64,000 nt of DNA, taken from contig CM018687.1 of assembly GCA_009363875.1 (NCBI GenBank), positions 22,947,764 through 23,011,763 on the forward strand, in the 5' to 3' direction. Under the pieces are notes generated by a model, which worked only from the letters and a program-made list of their open reading frames with translations, had not been told where the DNA came from and made no database searches. This DNA comes from Mikania micrantha (lineage: Eukaryota > Streptophyta > Magnoliopsida > Asterales > Asteraceae). Of this stretch, positions 10,983 through 21,408 are shown one piece after another (positions within the stretch are counted from its first letter, which is position 1; each line of letters begins with the position of its first letter). A program made the position numbers and the translations under genes.

Positions 10983-12554
10983 TGTCACACCCCAAATTTC
11001 AACTAACGGAATCATACCGTTTGGGACGTGACAAACCAGGATCTCAGATCATTAGACATAAGAAAGACCTCTATATGATTTTCAAAACATACTTTCGTCT
11101 AAAACTGTAATATCAAAGTTCTAACGTTGCGGAAGCGTTTTTAAAACAGAAACAAACATAACGGTTTGAAAACTGTAAATTACAAAGCAAAGTCCCAAAT
11201 GTTCAAATCCAAACAACAGAAATATAAAACATGCATGCGACTCGATCTCCTAGTCCATGCTTGCCTGCTCTTGTACCTTAACGTCCTGAGAAAACATGTA
11301 AATCAAGTCAACACAAAGGTTGGTGCATACACAGGTTTAAGTATTCACAAATGTTTGAAACAACTGTTTGAACAAAATGTTTGCAGATAACATAATCACA
11401 TATGCATAGTCATGATAGCTAATCATTTGTACTATTTACATAAGCGGTCGACACCGAAGCTGACTGTTGCATGCTGTTGCATGTTTTGCCTTTCCACTAT
11501 TGTCTAGCACAAACAATAGTAATGTGAATTGGCTAGTCAAACACTTGCGTAGATCCCATCTACCAAGTGAGGTTTGTCAAACCTAATTGATCTATTTCCA
11601 ACTACCACGCTTTGCACTACAGCAAACTAAACGGTTCGAAATGTAAGGACTTGTAATGCTATGTTCGCACTTAATGTAAACAGCTAACTCATGCAAGTGA
11701 TATGCTTCTAAAATATTTTTTTTGCACATGTTTTCTCCCCCAAAACAGTTAAAATAAGTAAAGGGGCCGTGTACGCACCTTTGATAGCAATAGAATGATC
11801 AAACACACGTGTAGTCGCGTAAATAATCCTCTACGAAGAATCTGTGTTTTAAACAATAACGTTGTGTTATTCGGGATATCGTTTAATGTGTGTAATCACA
11901 TACGTGTCAACACACATATGCTAGAGTGTTAGAAACGTGCATATATGAATACGCGTGACTTTAAAATCTTATTAAATAAATCATACAACCGTATATGATT
12001 TTATTTAAATAAGCGTAATTATACGCGATTACGTTTTCGGGTTAAAATATAGATTTTATTATTTTATTTTGTTCAGGATTCCGTTACAGTTTCAACGCAA
12101 CTTGAACGACTCGAATCGGAGTTAAAACGAATGAGATATGATTAAAATACTAAAATAGTTGAAGAATCAAAAATAGGTGGAGGCCGGGTTCGAACTCGTG
12201 ACCTCCAAGTCCAAACACACAACTCCAACCAGTCACTCTACCTTAATTTTTAGCAATGGATTTGATTTCTAATCTGTTTTAAGCAACAACAGATTGGATC
12301 CCCTTTGTTTAACATTAACCGAACCATATGGTTCAATAGACCTGCGATTCGAAATCAATCAATCCAAACACCATGGGGCTATCTTTCTGGAGACCCAATC
12401 GAACATCACTATGTTTTTAATTTATCCAAAGGTTCGATTAATTGCCTCAAATTAGTCCCAGACAAAACCGAATTCGAGTAACTAAATCCTAGATTCAATT
12501 GAGTCGAATTCGAACATGTTAGTATTGGAAATCATAGGGCTTTTCATCCCTAGA
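10983..12554 (-). repeat. 5' LTR of element A, inner part
   Basis: It matches 2265-3833 of the 3' LTR until CCCTAGA, where element B begins. It contains the second tRNA-like segment (12177-12243). Confidence 0.92.
12177..12243 (-). other. tRNA-like segment in the A 5' LTR
   Basis: Same structure as 3457-3523. The B box is weakened (GGGTTCGAACTC on the plus strand instead of the self-complementary form), consistent with decay of this copy. Confidence 0.45.
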
Positions 12555-12590
12555 TGTCACACCCCGAGCCAGCGGGGTAGGATCGGAGTC

Positions 12591-12623
12591 CCCGTCGGGC
12601 GGAAGGTTCCCGGGGCGCGATAT
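12591..12623. other. GC-rich conserved block at the inner LTR edge
   Basis: CCCGTCGGGCGG through GGGGCGCGATATC is conserved almost letter for letter between LTR families B (also 21444-21477) and D (28805-28838), while the surroundings diverge and are AT-rich. In element orientation it lies in the last 70 nt of the LTR, near the primer site. It could form a stable RNA structure. Confidence 0.6.
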
Positions 12624-14984
12624 CGGGAGTGATAATCAGAAGTGATCAGATTGTTTACATTGCACATGATATAAATGAGTATGCTAATTAAAATAGAATT
12701 ACAAAGTTAAATTACATCAGTATTGTTTATAATTTAACAATGTAAATCTATTGTAAACATCATAAAATAACTATCTTGTATTTACACAAGATATACAAAA
12801 TAAATTGTATGATGATGTCTTCAAAAAAATATGCAGGTCCAAAATACTAAGTCTTCTATATGAAGTCCTAGCCCAAAAGCATAAGCTTCCTAGTTGACCT
12901 GTTCGTCACCTGCGAAGTCATGCAAAAATAAAATCAACACATGGTTGGTGAGTTCATGTAGTTTAGTATTTGAAAACGATTTGAAACTGATTTGAACATG
13001 ATTTGAAAATGATTTGAAAACCTCCTTTGGTAAAGACCCTAACCTCATTAACACCACATGTAATATCCACATCGGTATGCTTATATATAGGGCATATGTA
13101 AGGGACAAGCCCTAGCCAACATCCCACCACATACTAATATGCATATGACACTGCTGTTAATGACAATTAAGCATTTTTACCCTTAACACAATCCCATAAG
13201 TTCTTCTGCTTGTTGTCCCTGTCATTACAATCATTTGAAATCCATGTTGATTTCACAAGTTCATCACACAATATGATCAACCACACAATTGTATAAACAG
13301 TTATAAATGCTTAATTAAACAAGTAAATAAACATTTAGTAAAATCTAAGTCCTTATGATTGGGGCCTTTGGTCATACTCGAGTAGACTAGTCTGTCAATC
13401 TAGGTACTTAGTAGTTAGGGAATTCTGTAAATATCATCAAACATAAGACCTACAAGTCAATCAGTCTAGCTAGGACTTCTTGAAATATAGGATTTCTGGA
13501 TTCAATGTGTTGGCATATGTTATCTCTGATATTTCCCATACTATCCCTTAAAAATGATTTAATGATCGTCTGATTCTGTCACAAGATGTACTTAATGTGT
13601 TGATCATAGAATACAAGATTCATTGATCGGTTGTACACTTGATTCATTGTTCAACAAACACTTGGTTTATAGAACATTGAATGTTGTCTTTGCAAAGATT
13701 GTTTTATTGATGTCTTGATGTCCCACACTTGTTTTGTCAAAATGTTTGATTTGATTCCTTGAATTCACCCACTTGATTTGTCAAAATGTTTGTTTTGATC
13801 CCTTGAATTCACCCACTTGTTTTGTCAAAATGTTTGATTTGATTCCTTGAACTCACACCCTTGTTTTTTTAAAATGTCTAGTTTGATTTGTTTGAAATGT
13901 TTTGACTTATTGAAAAGTTTAGTTTAACTTGATTATTCACTTAATATATAAGTAAATCAGTTAATAACCTGCATAAAATCTTCCTAGACATGATCTAGGA
14001 TAACATTTATATATATGTAAAACATATAATTTAAAAGCATTCAAGTAAACAATTTAAATAAACAGTTTACGCATGCTTCTCAGCCCCGCGTTTTAAAACA
14101 AAATGTTAGAAAAGGGGCAATGAACTCACCTGTGCTGCTATGTAATTTGATCTAACACAAAATGCGCGCTCCTGTATGTAAACTAAGTTTCTTCGGTTCC
14201 TGAGTTATTTTATAAGAATTCGAATATAATAAGTACGCGTAGTAGTCGTTGTGCCTAAGACCTTGAGTCTTGTTGTGTGTGCAACTAAGTGTCTTAGTAC
14301 TAAGTGTATCTACGATCTACTCTATCTTAATTACCCTTCTTATGATCCCAATTCCCATGATTAGTTACTAACTTACCTTCAAATTTTAGAAAATTTCGGC
14401 AGAGTTTCCTTTGTTTTTAAAACAATTCCAGACAATTAAATCGTCTCTTTTTCAACAAGTCCTCAAACAATTAAATCAAAGTAAGTATTTAAATCAAACC
14501 ATTACAATTTACTTAATAAACTTAAAAGAAACCGGTGTCATTTATAATTTCCATTTCAAATTAAACAAGATTTTTGAAAATTATTAAATTTAATTACTCG
14601 TTTAACATTTGATGGACTTAATCAAGTCCCATTGGCCCATTTAAGCCCAATTGACAATACTTGACTTCTAATTGATTTACCAACTTCTTTTTAATGAAAT
14701 CCCATTACTTGAATTCTATAATGTTAGACATGTGATGAACTCAACTACATCCCATTGAATCCACCTAAGTCCATTGTTAGTCTTTGATTGTTTCGTTTAA
14801 GTCATTTAGACTCACACGATCAAACATCATTTATCCACATTTCATGTCATTCCTATACATGCAACTTATACTATTAATCCGCATGCAAAAACCTAGGTTA
14901 ATGATCAACTAATCATTGGTTATGGTTTTCACACTAGTTATGGAGATGACAAGCATCCCATTAGCCAAATTAAGCAACCATAGG

Positions 14985-15460
14985 GGTCGAACCATGGATA
15001 GGGCAGCGAACCTATTACCCAGATCCTTAGGTTCGGCTAAAGTTTAGATAGACAAGGTTCGGCTCCTTCATATTTGTACTAGGCTCATGTAAAGGTTCGG
15101 GAGCTGCATGGCCAAGGTTTGGCCATGCAAGGTTCGTGGGTTCTAGAGTTCGTGGGCAAGGTTCGGCCAAGGAGCAAAGGACAGGTTCGGCTATGGTTCC
15201 AGCACTTAGGTTCGTTCCTTCATTAGGGTTCGGTGACTAACTATGGTTCGGCTGACGAGTATAGGGTTCGTGAGTTTGCATGGGGCTGCAAGGTTCGGCT
15301 GGTCAACACCTGCAACTCATACAGGTTCGTTGCAGATTGTCAGGCTGACAGGGTTCGCCACCACAGGGTTCGCCTAACAAACCCTTGGGTTCGTGAGGTG
15401 CCTAAGAGGTTCGGCTCCCGGGTTTCGCGGTTCAACAGGGTTCGGCCGACTGAGTTAACC
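14985..15460. repeat. GGTTCG(G/T) array in the B 3' LTR
   Basis: More than twenty copies of GGTTCGGCT, GGTTCGTG or close variants occur at irregular 12-30 bp spacing, beginning about 1.07 kb inside the LTR's transcriptional 5' end. The ORF at 15233-15529 lies within it and is an artefact of a repeat with few stops. Confidence 0.88.
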
Positions 15461-16526
15461 ACGAACCTGCATCATTATCATCTTCCAACAAATTCAACCT
15501 GCTGCAACCTCAATCCTAACAGTGTCTAAGTGTGTATAACACCTTAACCCAAGTATTTTATGTGTTTAAACACCGATTCTGGTCGTAAGACCAAGTGAAC
15601 TCGTGAAAACCCTACAAAACCGAAAAAAAAATGGATCTTTACCTTAGATTTCGTGGATGAAATTTCACAAGGCTTGTACTTTTGAAATCTACAAGATGAA
15701 AGGATCGTAATGACGCCAACTTTGATCGAATCAGACTTGAAACGGTTGAGATCTTCTAGAGAGAAGGTGGAGAAACGATTTCTAGAGAGAGAAGGATGGT
15801 GGACGAAAATGAGAAGGAAAGTGGGTCTTGGTGGTGGTTGTTGGAGTCTTAATGACTCATTAAATGATTAGGAAAATACCCGGTTATTCGGTCTCGTTCG
15901 GTTTCGCATAATGTCGAATCGTGTGGTTTTCGCGACGAAACGATACTATTATAAAATTAGAAATCATTTAATTATTCTAGGTTGTGATTCCTAATAAATT
16001 AACTAATATCTTCTTATTTATTAAAAATTTAAAATATTAATTAACTGTTTAAATCGAAATGTACAGTCGCCGCGCGTATTCGTTCGAATCGTCACCCGTA
16101 CGAATACGACGATAACTATACTTTTCAATCTTGTTTTCTAATTATAGAATATCACTCAGAACGTTAAACTTTCAGATATATTCGTACAGATCGTCACCTA
16201 TACGAATAACCCGTAAATTTAGCATTCACAAAACAATATTCGTGTGTTTTGTTCCGTAGACCCCACATACGTTTATACATAATAAATCCTAAACAAATAA
16301 TCACATAATGGTTCTGTGTTGCCAGATAATTACCCGACTCAAGAACCATCGTTCTGAACTGTGTTTCTGTTAAATGTGTCTGAAACTGTTCTATGACAAC
16401 TCACCATGATAATGATAAATGATATGAATATGAAAATTACTGAAATGTGTATGATTCATACCTGTTTTACTGTTCCTGTACTGTAGAGATCACTGTTCCG
16501 GTGGCGGTTCCGGCACTGATGTTACA

Positions 16527-16560
16527 GTCTCCCCTTGTTAGAGAAATTTCGTCCCGAAAT
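16527..16560 (-). promoter_or_regulatory. Polypurine tract block of element B
   Basis: The minus strand reads CTAACAAGGGGAGAC against the 3' LTR, with the inverted pair AAATTTCGTCCCGAAATTT beside it. It directly adjoins the pol stop codon at 16561. Confidence 0.85.
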
Positions 16561-19500
16561 TTAAGTGCTGTTATCGGGTACAGCTTCCTCTTCAAACAGT
16601 TGAGGATACTTTAACTTCATGTGATCTTCACGTTCCCAAGTGAACTCGGGCCCGCGTCTTGAATTCCATCGAACCTTTACAATAGGAATATGGCTTCGCC
16701 TCAGTTGTTTAACCTTGCGATCCATAATCTCTAAAGGTTCTTCAATGAAATGCAACTGTTCATCGACTTGAATCTCTTCGATTGGAATGACGAGAGACTC
16801 GTCAGCAAGGCATTTCTTTAGGTTTGAGACGTGAAACACGTCATGCACACCACTGAGTTCATCTGGTAATCTCAGTCGATAAGCTACAGGACCTATACGT
16901 TCGATGATCTCGAACGGTCCCACGTATCGTGGTGCCAATTTGCCTTTCTTTCCAAAGCGTACCACGCCTTTCCATGGGGATACCTTTAACATTACACGAT
17001 CTCCCACTTGGAATTCCAACGGCTTGCGCCGTTTGTCGGCGTAGCTCTTTTGTCTGCTCCTTGTTGCTTGTAGTCTTCTTTGAATCTGAGCTATCTTGTC
17101 AGTGGTTTCTTGAATTAATTCTGGCCCCGTTATTCGGTTGTCCCCAATTTCAGTCCAACAGATCGGTGAGCGACATTTCCGGCCATAAAGAGCCTCGAAC
17201 GGTGCACATCCGATACTGCTGTGGTAACTGTTATTATAGGAGAACTCAATCAGTGGCAAATGGGAATCCCAATTCCCACCGAAGTCTAGAACACAGGTTC
17301 TCAACATGTCCTCTAGGGTTTGGATAGTACGTTCGCTTTGGCCATCCGTTTGTGGGTGGTAAGCTGTACTCAGATTCAACTGTGTCCCTAGAGATTTCTG
17401 TAATGACTGCCAGAACCTTGATGTGAATCTGCTATCCCGATCAGAAATAATAGACAATGGCACACCGTGGCGTACCACTATCTCGTTGATGTATAATCTT
17501 GCCAGTTTATCCATGGTGAAGTTCTCACGCATGGGCAAGAAATGAGCAGATTTTGTTAGACGATCAATGATCACCCAAATTGTATCATGACCGCTGGAAG
17601 TGCGGGGTAGCTTGGTAATGAAATCCATAGCTATTTGTTCCCACTTCCAGAGCGGAATCTCAGGCTGTTCCAATAGACCGGACGGTCTCTGGTGTTCCGC
17701 CTTTACCTTCGCACACGTAAGACACTGTCCGACATACTCGGCTATGTCTTTCTTCATTCCCGGCCACCAATAAAATCCACGCAAGTCTTGGTACATCTTA
17801 TCAGCGCCTGGATGAACAGAGTATTTAGTCTTGTGTGCTTCATCGAAGATAAGTTTTCTCAATTCATCTACCGCAGGGATCCATATACGTTCCTTATAGT
17901 AGATCATACCATCAGGCTTCGTGTCAAACTGTTTCTCTGCTCCGCAATCAAGTTCTTTCTTCAGATTATCTCGGTCAAGTGCTTCTTGTTGCGCTTGAAT
18001 AATCTTGTCACTTAAACTGGTCTGCACGGTTATCCCCATTGCTCTAACACGTAGGGGTTTGACCCGTTCCTTCCGGCTCAAGGCATCGGCTACAACGTTC
18101 GCCTTTCCCGGATGGTATTTGATCACACAATCATAATCATTCAGAAGTTCAACCCAACGGCGCTGTCGCATGTTAAGCTCCTTCTGATCAAAGATGTGCT
18201 GCAGACTCTTGTGATCAGTGAATATGGTACACTTGGTGCCATATAAGTAATGTCTCCAAATCTTCAAGGCGAAGATTACTGCTCCCAGTTCAAGATCATG
18301 AGTAGTGTAGTTCTTCTCATGAACCTTTAACTGTCTTGATGCATAGGCTATGACTTTATCCCGTTGCATTAACACACAACCGAGTCCCTGATGGGAAGCA
18401 TCACAGTATACAACAAAATCATCACAGCCTTCTGGGAGAGATAGAATTGGAGCATCACATAATTTCTGTTTCAAGGTCTGAAAAGCATCTTCTTGTTTCT
18501 GCTCCCAGACAAACGGTTCACTTTTCTGAGTTAGCTTAGTGAGAGGCAAAGCTATTTTAGAAAAGTTTGAGATAAACCTTCTATAATAACCCGCCAATCC
18601 CAGAAAAGACCGTATCTCCGTCGGTGTCTTTGGAGTGTCCCAATTCTTTATCGCTTCGATCTTGGCAGGGTCTACATGAATTCCCTCGCTGTTGACCACA
18701 TGACCCAGAAATTGTACTTCTCTTAGCCAAAACTCACATTTGGAGAATTTGGCATAGAGTTTCTCTTCTTTCAACAGCTCCAAGATCTTTCTAAGGTGTT
18801 GCTCATGTTCTGTTTTGGTCTTGGAATAAATCAGTATGTCATCAATGAAAACAATGACAAACTGATCCAAGTACGGCTTGCACACTCGGTTCATGAGGTC
18901 CATGAAAACCGCTGGTGCGTTTGTCAATCCGAAGGGCATCACCATAAATTCATAATGCCCATACCTTGTTCGGAAGGCCGTTTTCGGTATGTCTTCATCT
19001 TGAACTCTCAACTGATGATATCCGGACCGCAAGTCAATCTTGGAGAAGTATTGAGCTCCTTGCAGTTGGTCAAACAAATCATCAATCCTCGGTAATGGAT
19101 ACCGATTCTTGATGGTTAGTTTGTTCAGTTCACGGTAATCTATGCACATTCTGAACGATCCGTCTTTCTTCTTCACGAACAAGACCGGAGCTCCCCAAGG
19201 TGAGTAGCTCGGTCTGATGAAGCCCTTGTCAAGTAGCTCCTGTAACTGATTGGACAATTCCTGCATCTCTGAAGGTGCTAACCTGTAAGGAGATTTAGCT
19301 ACAGGAGTTGCTCCAGGAATTAAGTCAATACGAAACTCTACTGGTCGCTCAGGTGGCAAACCAGGTAGATCTTCAGGGAATACTTCAGGATATTCTTTCA
19401 CCACCGGTACGTCTTGAATCTTCTTTTTAATCTTCTCCTTTTCTACCACATGAGCCAAGAACGCCACGCACCGCTTCTGCAGACACTTACGCGCCTTTAT

Positions 19501-21231
19501 GCAAGAGATGATTTTGACACTTCTGTTTGCTTGATCCCCTTTAACTTCCAACACGCGATCACTCGGCAATGGAATTCGAAGCAGCTTTTCAGAACAGATG
19601 ACTTCCACTCGGTTAGATGAAAGCCAATCCATTCCAATAATGATGTCGAAACTACCCAACACCATCGGTATCAAATCGATGGTGAACGTATGACCATTAA
19701 GTGTCAATGGGCAATTTCTATAAACTGTACTAACTGTAATCTGCTTTCCGTTAGCCACTTCTATAATGTAAGGGGAGTCTAACTGTTCCTCTACTGAATC
19801 TAGTTGGCATGCAAAATCGGTAGAGATAAAACTCTGATCCGCACCAGTATCAAATAAGACAGATGCATAAAAGTCATGTAAGAGAAACGTACCAGTGACC
19901 ACATTTGGGTCCTGGCGTGCAGCTGGTGCTCCGATAGCAAAGGCTCGTCCACGGGGTGCTTGAACTGCTGGTTGAGCCTTCTTTGGGCAGTTCTTCGCAA
20001 AGTGGCCTTTTTCGCCACAGTTATAGCATCCACCATGGTTCTGATTAGCTGGTGGAGGGAGAGCTAAAGCAGCATTGTTGACTGCTTGATTAGGAGTCAT
20101 CCTGCAGTACTGGACCCAATGGCCCTTCCGTCCACATCCCGTGCAATGTTTGCAGGGAGTGTCAGCAGTGTGGTGATACTGACACTTGGCACACAGAGGA
20201 TATGTGCCAGTGTAGGGTTTGCGGTTGGGGTTTTGTGGTGTTGCTGCTATTTGTTGCAGAGGTGTGGCCACCGCGTAGTTCTTGATGGTCTTCTGTTTCT
20301 TCTTCTGATGATGGGAGGGTTTCTTTGAAGATTCAGCTTTGTTCTTACTGGGTTCAGGCTCCTTCTTTAGAACTCCAGAGGCTACCATAAGGTCAGTGAG
20401 TTTCCCAGACAGTCTCACTGCAGATTCAACAGTAGTAGGGTTGGCTGAAACAACCATGCCCTGAATGCAGGCGGGAAGTCCACCCACATAACGGTCTATC
20501 CTTTTCTCCAGAGTTGGTACCATATCCGGTACCAAAGCAACTAACTCGTGGTAACGAGTTGTATACCCCATGTGATCAGCCCCTTTCATCACATGATTAG
20601 ATAGTTCAACCTCCAACTTCTGCAGCTCATTCTTGGGACAAAATTCTGTTCGCAGCAGTGCCTTGAAGTCTTCCCATGACATTGCCATAGCTTCCTCTCT
20701 TCCCCGGGCGTTGATCTGACCATTCCACCAGGTCAGAGCCCGTTTGTTGAATGTTCCCGCTGAGTAACGGACCTTGTGGTGTTCGGGGCAGCTGCAAAGA
20801 TCCAATGTTGCCTCAATCTTCTCAATCCATTGGATTAATCCAACGGCGCCTTCAGACCCACTAAAGCTGGGTGGTTTACATCCTACAAAGGACTTGTAGG
20901 AGTAATGAGATGAATCTCCAGTATTTCCACTAGCTTCTCCTGATGTGTTGCCAGTATTGAGGATCTCATTACGAAGACGAAGAAACATCTCCGGTATTGC
21001 TTCTTTCATTTGATTTGTCATCTGGCTACTCAGTAACGTCACCAGAGCGATAGTAGCAGGATCCATGGTCGGTGCTGTGCCCGAACCAGATGCTTGAGTA
21101 ATCAATGGAGGAGGGGGAGGAGGAGGTGGAGGAGGTGGTGGTGGAGAGTCATTCGGAGACGGTGTGGAGGAGTGTGGAGCCAAGTCTTGTGGTGGTAGCT
21201 GTATCAAGGGAGGTTGTCTTCGTGGAGGCAT
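16561..21231 (-). CDS. gag-pol polyprotein of element B (Tekay-type chromovirus)
   Basis: An uninterrupted frame of 1556 codons from MPPRRQPP (an in-frame ATG eight codons earlier, at 21255, is possible). In order: a proline-rich N-terminus with a run of twelve prolines, a Gag domain (around residues 110-300), two or three zinc knuckles including CTGCGRKGHWVQYC and CYNCGEKGHFAKNC, an aspartic protease with DTGAD (about 460), reverse transcriptase with VFIDD (about 795), RNase H with YCDAS, integrase with HHCC and D,D35E (MDF, SDRD, QSER), and a chromodomain-like tail with VKVRWNSRRGPEFTWERED. It should provide all proteins for reverse transcription and integration. All catalytic motifs I looked for are present, so the element may be functional. 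The only oddity is the rearranged right flank of the element. Confidence 0.96.
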   Translation of the reverse strand: MPPRRQPPLIQLPPQDLAPHSSTPSPNDSPPPPPPPPPPPPPLITQASGSGTAPTMDPATIALVTLLSSQMTNQMKEAIPEMFLRLRNEILNTGNTSGEASGNTGDSSHYSYKSFVGCKPPSFSGSEGAVGLIQWIEKIEATLDLCSCPEHHKVRYSAGTFNKRALTWWNGQINARGREEAMAMSWEDFKALLRTEFCPKNELQKLEVELSNHVMKGADHMGYTTRYHELVALVPDMVPTLEKRIDRYVGGLPACIQGMVVSANPTTVESAVRLSGKLTDLMVASGVLKKEPEPSKNKAESSKKPSHHQKKKQKTIKNYAVATPLQQIAATPQNPNRKPYTGTYPLCAKCQYHHTADTPCKHCTGCGRKGHWVQYCRMTPNQAVNNAALALPPPANQNHGGCYNCGEKGHFAKNCPKKAQPAVQAPRGRAFAIGAPAARQDPNVVTGTFLLHDFYASVLFDTGADQSFISTDFACQLDSVEEQLDSPYIIEVANGKQITVSTVYRNCPLTLNGHTFTIDLIPMVLGSFDIIIGMDWLSSNRVEVICSEKLLRIPLPSDRVLEVKGDQANRSVKIISCIKARKCLQKRCVAFLAHVVEKEKIKKKIQDVPVVKEYPEVFPEDLPGLPPERPVEFRIDLIPGATPVAKSPYRLAPSEMQELSNQLQELLDKGFIRPSYSPWGAPVLFVKKKDGSFRMCIDYRELNKLTIKNRYPLPRIDDLFDQLQGAQYFSKIDLRSGYHQLRVQDEDIPKTAFRTRYGHYEFMVMPFGLTNAPAVFMDLMNRVCKPYLDQFVIVFIDDILIYSKTKTEHEQHLRKILELLKEEKLYAKFSKCEFWLREVQFLGHVVNSEGIHVDPAKIEAIKNWDTPKTPTEIRSFLGLAGYYRRFISNFSKIALPLTKLTQKSEPFVWEQKQEDAFQTLKQKLCDAPILSLPEGCDDFVVYCDASHQGLGCVLMQRDKVIAYASRQLKVHEKNYTTHDLELGAVIFALKIWRHYLYGTKCTIFTDHKSLQHIFDQKELNMRQRRWVELLNDYDCVIKYHPGKANVVADALSRKERVKPLRVRAMGITVQTSLSDKIIQAQQEALDRDNLKKELDCGAEKQFDTKPDGMIYYKERIWIPAVDELRKLIFDEAHKTKYSVHPGADKMYQDLRGFYWWPGMKKDIAEYVGQCLTCAKVKAEHQRPSGLLEQPEIPLWKWEQIAMDFITKLPRTSSGHDTIWVIIDRLTKSAHFLPMRENFTMDKLARLYINEIVVRHGVPLSIISDRDSRFTSRFWQSLQKSLGTQLNLSTAYHPQTDGQSERTIQTLEDMLRTCVLDFGGNWDSHLPLIEFSYNNSYHSSIGCAPFEALYGRKCRSPICWTEIGDNRITGPELIQETTDKIAQIQRRLQATRSRQKSYADKRRKPLEFQVGDRVMLKVSPWKGVVRFGKKGKLAPRYVGPFEIIERIGPVAYRLRLPDELSGVHDVFHVSNLKKCLADESLVIPIEEIQVDEQLHFIEEPLEIMDRKVKQLRRSHIPIVKVRWNSRRGPEFTWEREDHMKLKYPQLFEEEAVPDNST

Positions 21232-21390
21232 TCTGATCATAACCAATAAAGTCATCGGTTAGTGCAATGATCGAATACAGAAGACAATATGCAAATAAGT
21301 CTTAAGTCCTACGTTCTCTACATGCAGGGTCCCTAGGTTATAGTCTAGGCCAAACCATTTAGATAAGTGACCTATATTTCTCTATAACCA

Positions 21391-21404
21391 TGGCTCTGAT
21401 ACCA
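21391..21404 (-). promoter_or_regulatory. Primer binding site of element B (tRNA-iMet)
   Basis: TGGTATCAGAGCCA on the minus strand, four nucleotides from the LTR, as in A and C. The leader between it and gag is only about 160 bp, so B lacks the extra leader ORF. Confidence 0.93.
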
Positions 21405-21408
21405 ATCT

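Larger units (their letters stand above)
12555..16526 (-). repeat. 3' LTR of element B
   Basis: It starts TGTCACACCCCGAGCC and ends GATGTTACA, 3972 bp. It is related to the solo LTR D by a conserved GC-rich block near the start. Apparent ORFs (for example 12890-13108) recur in the other LTR and are not genes. Confidence 0.94.

Noticed and set aside
12890..13108. Small ORF repeated at 21742-21960
   Set aside because: It lies in both LTRs of element B, on the strand of element transcription, but has no domain and no counterpart in LTR D.
15233..15529. ORF across the GGTTCG array (also 24085-24309)
   Set aside because: Low-complexity translation of the array; the second copy is cut short by small changes.
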